Positions 58,797 through 64,000 of a DNA stretch of 64,000 nucleotides are shown in pieces; the first letter of the stretch is position 1, and each line of letters begins with the position of its first letter. The DNA is from Chrysemys picta bellii (lineage: Eukaryota > Chordata > Testudines > Emydidae). The position numbers and the translations under genes were made by a program. Under the pieces are notes generated by a model, which worked only from the letters and a program-made list of their open reading frames with translations, searched no databases and was not told the origin of the DNA. The stretch covers positions 52,853,439 through 52,917,438 of the forward strand of contig NC_088800.1 of the NCBI RefSeq assembly GCF_011386835.1, written 5' to 3'.

Positions 58797-61504
58797 TCAG
58801 GGTGGATGTAGTCCACTCCCAATAATAGATGAGGAGGTGTCAATTCCAGGAGAGGAAAAGCTGCTTCTGTAGTGAGCCAGCCACTCCCAGTCCCTATTCA
58901 AGCCCAGATTAATGGTGTTGAATTTGCAAATGAATTTTAGTTCTGCTGTTTCTCTTTGAAGTCTGTTTCTGAAGTTTTTTTGTTCAATGATAGTGACTTT
59001 TAAATCTGTAATAGAATGACCAGGGAGATTGAAGTGTTCACTTACTGGCTTATGTATGTTACCACTCCTGATGTCCGATTTGTGTCCATTTATTCTTTTG
59101 CGGAGGGACTGTCCGGTTTGGCCAATGTACAAGGGAGAGGGGCATTGCTGGCACATGATGGCATATATGACATTAGTGGATGTGCAGGTGAATGAGTCCC
59201 TGATGGTGTGGCTGATGTGGTTGGGTCCTCTGATGCTGTTGCCAGAGTAGATATGGGGACAGAGTAGGCAACGAGGTTTGCTACGGGGATAGGTTCCTGG
59301 GTTGGTGTTTCTGTGGTGTGGTGTGTAGTTGCTGGTGAGTATTTGCTTCAGGTTGGGGGGTTGTCTGTAAGCGAGGACTGGCCTGCCTCCCAAGGTCTGT
59401 GAGAGTGAGGGATCATTTTCCAGGATAGGTTGTAGATCGTGGATAATGCGCTGGAGAGGTTTTAGCTGGGGGCTGTATGTGATGGCCAGTGGTGTTCTGT
59501 TATTGTTCTTGTTGGTCCTGTCCTGTAGTAGGTGATTTCTGGGTACCCGTCTTGCTCTGTCAATCTGTTTCCTCACTTCCCCAGGTGGGTATTGTAGTTT
59601 TACGAATGCTTGATAAAGATCTTGTAGGTGTTTGTCTCTGTCTGAGGGGTTGGAGCAAATTCGGTTGTATCTTAGGGCTTGGCTGTAGACAATGGATCGT
59701 GTGATGTGTCTTGGATGGAAGCCGGAGGCATGTAGGTACGTATAGCGGTCAGTAGGTTTCCGGTATAGGGTGGTGTTTATGTGACCATCACTTATTTGTA
59801 CTGTAGTGTCCAGGAAGTGGATCTCTTGTGTGGACTGGTCCAGGCTGAGGTTGATGGTGGGGTGGAAATTGTTGAAGTCCAGGTGGAATTCTTCAAGGGC
59901 CTCCTTTCCGTGGGTCCATATGATGAAGATGTCGTCAATGTAGCGCAAGTAGAGGAGGGGCACTAGGGGACGAGAGCTGAGGAAGCGTTGTTCTAAGTCA
60001 GCCATAAAAATGTTGGCATACTGTGGGGCCATGCGAGTACCCATAGCAGTGCCACTGACTTGAAGGTATAAGTTGTCCCCAAATCTGAAGTGGTTGTGGG
60101 TGAGGACAAAGTCACAAAGCTCAGCCACCAGGCTTGCTGTGGCCTCATCAGGGATACTGTTCCTGACAGCTTGTAGTCCATCCTCATGTAGAATATTGGT
60201 ATAAAGTGCTTCTACATGCATCGTGGCCAGGATGGTGTTTCCAGGAAGAACATCAATGCATTGTAGTTTCCTCAGGAAGTTGGTGGTGTCTCGAAGATAG
60301 CTGGGAGTGCTGGTAGCATAGGGCCTGAGGAGAGAGGCCAAATAGCCAGATAATCCTGCCGTCAGAGTGCCAATGCCTGAGATGATGGGGCGTCCAGGGT
60401 TTCCGGGTTTATGGATCTTGGGTAGCAGATAGAATACCCCTGGTCGGGGTTCTGGGGGTGTGTCCATGTAGATTTGTTCCCGTACTGTAGCTGGGAGTTT
60501 CTTGAGCAGATGGTGTAGTTTCTTTTGGTATTCCTCAGTGGGATCAGAGGATAGTGGCCTGTAGAATGTGGTCTTGGAGAGTTGCCTGGCAGCCTCCTGT
60601 TCATAATCTGACCTGTTCATTATGACTACAGCACCTCCTTTGTCAGCCCCTTTGATGATAATGTCAGAGTTGTTTCTGAGGCTGTGGATGGCATTGCGTT
60701 CTGTACGGCTGAGGTTATGGGACAAGTGATGTTGTTTGTCCACAATTTCAGCCTGTGCACGTCTGCGGAAACACTCTATGTAGAGGTCCAGTCTGTCATT
60801 TCGACCGTCAGGAGGAGTCCACGCAGAATTCTTCTTTTTGTAGTGTTGGTAGGAGGGTTCCTGTGGGTCAGTGCACTGTTCAGTGGTGCATTGAAAATAT
60901 TCCTTGAGTCGGAGACGAGGAAAGTAGGCTTCCAGATCACCGCAGAACTGTATCATGTTCGTGGGGACGGTGGGACAGAAAGAGAGTCCCCGAGATAGGA
61001 CAGACTCTTCTGCTGGGCTAAGCGTGTGGTTGGAAAGATTGACAATGTTGTTAGATGAGTTGAGGGTACCATTGTTATAGCCCCTAGTGGCAGGTATTAG
61101 TTTAGATAACTTACAGTCCTTTTTCCTCTGTAGAGAAGTGAAGTGTGCATTGTAAATGGCTTGTCTCATTTTTGTAAAGTCCAGCCACGTGGAAGTTTGT
61201 GTAGAAGGCTGGTATTGTATGAGAGTCTCCAGTTCTGAGAGCTCATTCTTGATCTTCTCCTGTCTGCTGTACAGGATGCTGATCAGGTGGTTCCTCAGTT
61301 TCTTTGAGAGAGTGTGTGGCACAATCTCTCACCATACTCAGTGTAGTATGTTGATTGCAATGGATTTTTTACCTTCCGTCCTTTTGGTATGATGTCCATC
61401 TGTTTGCATTTGGAGAGGAAGATGATGTCTGTCTGTATCTGTGCAAGTTTTTTGTTGAGGTTGATGGATTTCCACTCCATACGGCTAAATTTAGTGCCTT
61501 GCAT
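58797..61504 (-). pseudogene. Penelope-like reverse transcriptase with GIY-YIG endonuclease, one frameshift
   Basis: The reading starts at MQGTKFSRMEW (61504) and breaks at about 61308-61315, where GAGAGAGTG replaces GAGAGTG of the 22-kb copy, a 2-bp gain in a GA run. It continues as one open frame of 841 codons from 61322. PLE RTs are telomerase-like and prime on target DNA. Seen in the 841-codon frame: YLLPKIHKPGNPGRPIIS near 295, motif A TMHVEALYTNI near 367 with His in place of the catalytic Asp (codon at 60216-60218), GTAMGTRMAPQYANIFM (motif B), YIDD at 461-464 (motif C), a Cys-containing linker (RCLLCPHIYSG), and GIY-YIG from about 718 (VIYAI...LYIGQTGQSLRKRINGH). Full length would be about 900 residues. 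Confidence 0.9.
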
Positions 61505-61597
61505 GGTGTCAAGTATCAGGGGGTAGCCATGTTAGTCTGTATCTACAAAAACAACAAGGAGTCTGGTGGCACCTTAAAGACTAACAGATTTATTTGG

Positions 61598-61638
61598 GCA
61601 TAAGCTTTCGTGAGTAAAAACCTCACTTCTTCGGATGC
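61598..61638 (-). ncRNA. Hammerhead-like motif in upstream PLE repeat
   Basis: The sequence is identical to that at 58654-58694 and lies in the truncated upstream copy, so one motif sits on each side of the ORF, as described for PLE pseudo-LTRs. Confidence 0.6.
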
Positions 61639-62687
61639 ATAGAGTGAAAGTTACAGATGCAGGCATTATATACTGACACATGGAGAGCAGGGAGTTACTT
61701 CACAAGTGGAGAACCAGTGTTGACAGGGCCAATTCAAAAATCAGGGTGGATGTAGTCCACTCCCAATAATAGATGAGGAGGTGTCAATTCCAGGAGAGGA
61801 AAAGCTGCTTCTGTAGTGAGCCAGCCACTCCCAGTCCCTATTCAAGCCCAGATTAATGGTGTTGAATTTGCAAATGAATTTTAGTTCTGCTGTTTCTCTT
61901 TGAAGTCTGTTTCTGAAGTTTTTTTTGTTCAATGATAGTGACTTTTAAATCTGTAATAGAATGACCAGGGAGATTGAAGTGTTCACATACTGGCTTATGT
62001 ATGTTACCATTCCTGATGTCCGACATGGGGACATTAGGGTTTGTCCTTTTCCTTTTACCTTTTCCTCCATCCCTCCTTCCTTTCTCTTCATCTCTTACTT
62101 CTTTTGTCCTTTCTCCTGTTCCCGTTTCACCACCAGGAGTGGTGTGTGTGTGTGTGTGTGTGTGTGTTTGTGTGTGTGTTGCTGGGGGTGCTCTTCACCT
62201 CCCCTTGTGGGGAGTTCATCCAAAACTGTATGGTTGAAATAGTGCTTGGACTCCACTGACACTAGATGCTGCCATCCTGTGGCTTAGCATTAGTGTCTGG
62301 GATGACTTGGGGCAAGATCTCAACCTCCCCTCAACCCACTTCACTTCTGGCAGAATCCCTCCTGCCCCCCCCGCTAGAGCCGCCTCGATGCCCAACCTGG
62401 TTGGGGGTGCAGAAGAGGGTTCTGATAACTTGAGGTTTGGTTTGGAGGTGGAACAGCTGTGAAGAACACTGAGGGGGAGGTAGCAGGAGCTAATCCTACA
62501 AGGAGGGGGGTTGGCACTGGAGGATACTAGAAAGGACAAGAAGACTCCATTCTGGGGTTCAGGAGGTGAATTCATCCCTCAGCAGTGGGCAGGTGGTGGG
62601 TGGAAATACTGCTGGTTCCAGGTGCCCTTAATTCCCCCTGATTCCTCGGGACCTTTGAGTCTCTGACAGGTTCTCGTTCCCTTGCAG

Positions 62688-62811
62688 CAGGAGGACGTCA
62701 CGGCCAAAGTGATGCACCAGCTCCGCATCATCCGGCACTTGCGCCAGGTGCCTGAGACACTGCAGGGGCTGTTCCTCTGAGGCCTTCAGCAACTCCCGCT
62801 CCCTGCTGCAG
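62688..62811 (+). other. Exon-like block, tandem copy 3
   Basis: The same acceptor and donor are present and it is 124 bp long. It gives QEDVTAKVMHQLRIIRHLRQ and then VPETLQGLFL before the TGA shared with the other copies. It shows the fewest differences from the apparent consensus. Confidence 0.35.
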
Positions 62812-64000
62812 GTACTGCTCTGGCTCACTGTAAATGGGGAGCTAGTGGAAGGGGAAATGGAGCCCCCTGGCCCTCACTAAAAGGGAAAGTGGTGGATTCT
62901 CCATCTCTTGATATCATTGAATGAAGACTAGATGCCTTTCTGGAATGTGTGTGCCCAAAGAGTAACTATTGTACTATACAGGAAGCCTATGATATGCAGC
63001 GGGTTAGATTAGATGCTCTAAAGGTCTCTTCTGACCATAAAGTCTACTAATTTTGGAAACACTGAGTGTAGCATTGGGAGCAGCCTCTGATGTTTTACTG
63101 TCTAGCCCGCTTGCTTCCTAGAATGAGGATGCATTGAGTGGGGTGATCCACAGAGAGTAGCTCAAACCTTCAAAGTGTCAGGCCAGTTGCAGGACATTAG
63201 CACTTTAGGGTTTGGTTGGGTGTGGCAGTGATATCACAAAGGCCTTATCCTGGACCTCAGCCTATGGGTCAAAGGTGTTAAGGAGGTGGTTACCTGAGAG
63301 AGAGATGCTGACATCAGCCAGGCAGGACAGGAGCACAGGGCCAGGGAAACCTCAGAGACCCCTGTGGCTTTGCTTCAGCAAGTCTCCTTCTCGAGGTCTC
63401 TCTTTGAGGACTGAGAGAGTGTTAGGGTTGACGTATGTGAGTGTGAGCAGGAGCCTCTTTCGAGTTTTCTCCTTTCCTTTTGACGGATTTTACTAGAAAA
63501 CAGACGTCCCTATTTAGAAGGTAAGAGCCTCCAAGAGGTTTTGGAACCTGCTCAGTCTGATCCATCTGGTGCCAGCTGAATTCTAGGCATGGAAAACAGT
63601 AGTTTAAGATGGCAGAATTTTATTCCCTCCCTGGGATTTTGTCTGGTAGAATCACTGGGGACATTAGGGTTTGTCCTTTTCGTTTTACCTTTTCCTCCAT
63701 CCCTCTTTCCTTTCTCTTCATCTCTTACTTCTTTTGTCCTTTCTCCTGTTCCCCTTTCACCACCAGGAGTGGTGTGTGTGTGTGTGTGTTTGTGTGTGTG
63801 TTGCTGGGGGTGCTCTTCACCTGCCCTTGTGGGGAGTTCATCCAAAACTGTATGGTTGAAATAGTGCTTGGACTCCACTACACTAGATGCTGCCATCGTG
63901 TGGCTTAGCATTAGTGTCTGGGATGACTTGGGGCAAGATCTCAACCTCCCCTCAACCCACTTCACTTCTGGCAGAATCCCTCCTGCCCCCCCGCTAGAGC

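Larger units (their letters stand above)
58604..62026 (-). mobile_element. Penelope-like retroelement, near full length, with tandem partial copy
   Basis: The flanks GGGGATATTAGG (58592-58603) and GGGGACATTAGG (62027-62038) are a 12-bp target duplication with one difference, and they fit the uninterrupted text of the other tandem units. On minus the order is as follows: a 5'-truncated copy holding only the ORF tail and terminal repeat (62026-61513), then the complete ORF (61504-58797), then the terminal repeat again (58796-58604). The two 3' parts (61548-62026 and 58604-59083) are nearly identical direct repeats. This head-to-tail layout with a truncated upstream copy is the pseudo-LTR structure known for PLEs. 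Confidence 0.9.
49315..64000 (+). repeat. Tandem array, unit about 1.6 kb, repeatedly invaded
   Basis: The same ordered landmarks recur. TGTGCCCAAARAGTAACTAT occurs at 49315, about 56307, 57887 and 62947. GGACATTAGCACTT-like text occurs at 50411, 56551, 58133 and 63192. GAATTCTAGGCATGGAAAAC occurs near 50800, 56940, 58520 and 63580. A GT repeat occurs near 50993, 57105, 62145 and 63775. After subtracting inserted elements the spacings are about 1620, 1580 and 1635 bp. Three full units and a partial fourth are present and the array runs off the right edge. Copies differ by substitutions and small indels. Confidence 0.9.

Noticed and set aside
59029..60998. Plus-strand ORFs of 60-104 codons across the PLE
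   Set aside because: They are antisense to the PLE protein and have no independent support.
62142..62180. CRISPR-like or telomere-like repeat
   Set aside because: It is a plain GT microsatellite shared by the tandem units.

Overview
The window looks like an intergenic stretch of a vertebrate nuclear genome, most likely a turtle or a close non-avian reptile relative. That assignment rests on the repeat content: long CR1 LINEs, Penelope-like elements (PLEs) with a GIY-YIG reverse transcriptase, solo LTRs, PIF/Harbinger and hAT DNA transposons, and a gypsy relic. I found no host gene that I can name. Almost all long open reading frames belong to mobile elements, and the many short ORFs in the GC-rich middle look like chance ORFs.

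Layout. At 1-15 kb there are fold-back and solo PLE ends (1.77, 4.47, 10.4 and 13.4 kb), a nested pair of hAT-type elements with exact 8-bp target duplications (4995-7121 containing 5215-5759), and an old CR1/L3-type LINE on the minus strand (8.9-9.9 kb). At 15.6-18.8 kb lies a badly decayed Ty3/gypsy pol on the plus strand (protease, RT, RNase H and integrase can be followed), itself interrupted by hAT elements, a LINE end and an LTR-like block. At 18.9-22.6 kb there is a TA-flanked MITE with a 38-base G run, a PLE fold-back with a 12-bp target duplication, a 75-bp-arm hairpin and a rearranged PLE copy. At 22.6-43 kb the sequence is mostly GC-rich and without recognisable genes; it holds LTR-like blocks (24.9, 29.1, 35.1, 37.6 kb), LINE ends and minisatellites. 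At 43.4-49.3 kb lies a decayed PIF/Harbinger transposon with a DDE transposase on plus and a Myb/SANT-like partner on minus, carrying hAT and LTR insertions.

From 49.3 kb to the right edge there is a tandem array with a unit of about 1.6 kb, at least three full copies plus a partial one. Each unit carries a 124-125 bp block bounded by splice-like signals. The array was later invaded three times: by a solo LTR, by a CR1 that itself received a second CR1, and by a nearly full PLE with an upstream 5'-truncated head-to-tail copy and a 12-bp target duplication.

The most interesting system is the PLE family. Nine copies of its terminal repeat contain a minimal hammerhead-ribozyme-like motif (outer stem GCAU/AUGC, CYGAAGA, a stem II hairpin, GAAAGCUU), an architecture known for metazoan PLEs. 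Seven of the nine, including both in the longest PLE, have C in place of the invariant core U4. The longest PLE ORF has one 2-bp frameshift and also His in place of the motif A aspartate of its reverse transcriptase, so this copy is probably immobile despite its intact appearance.
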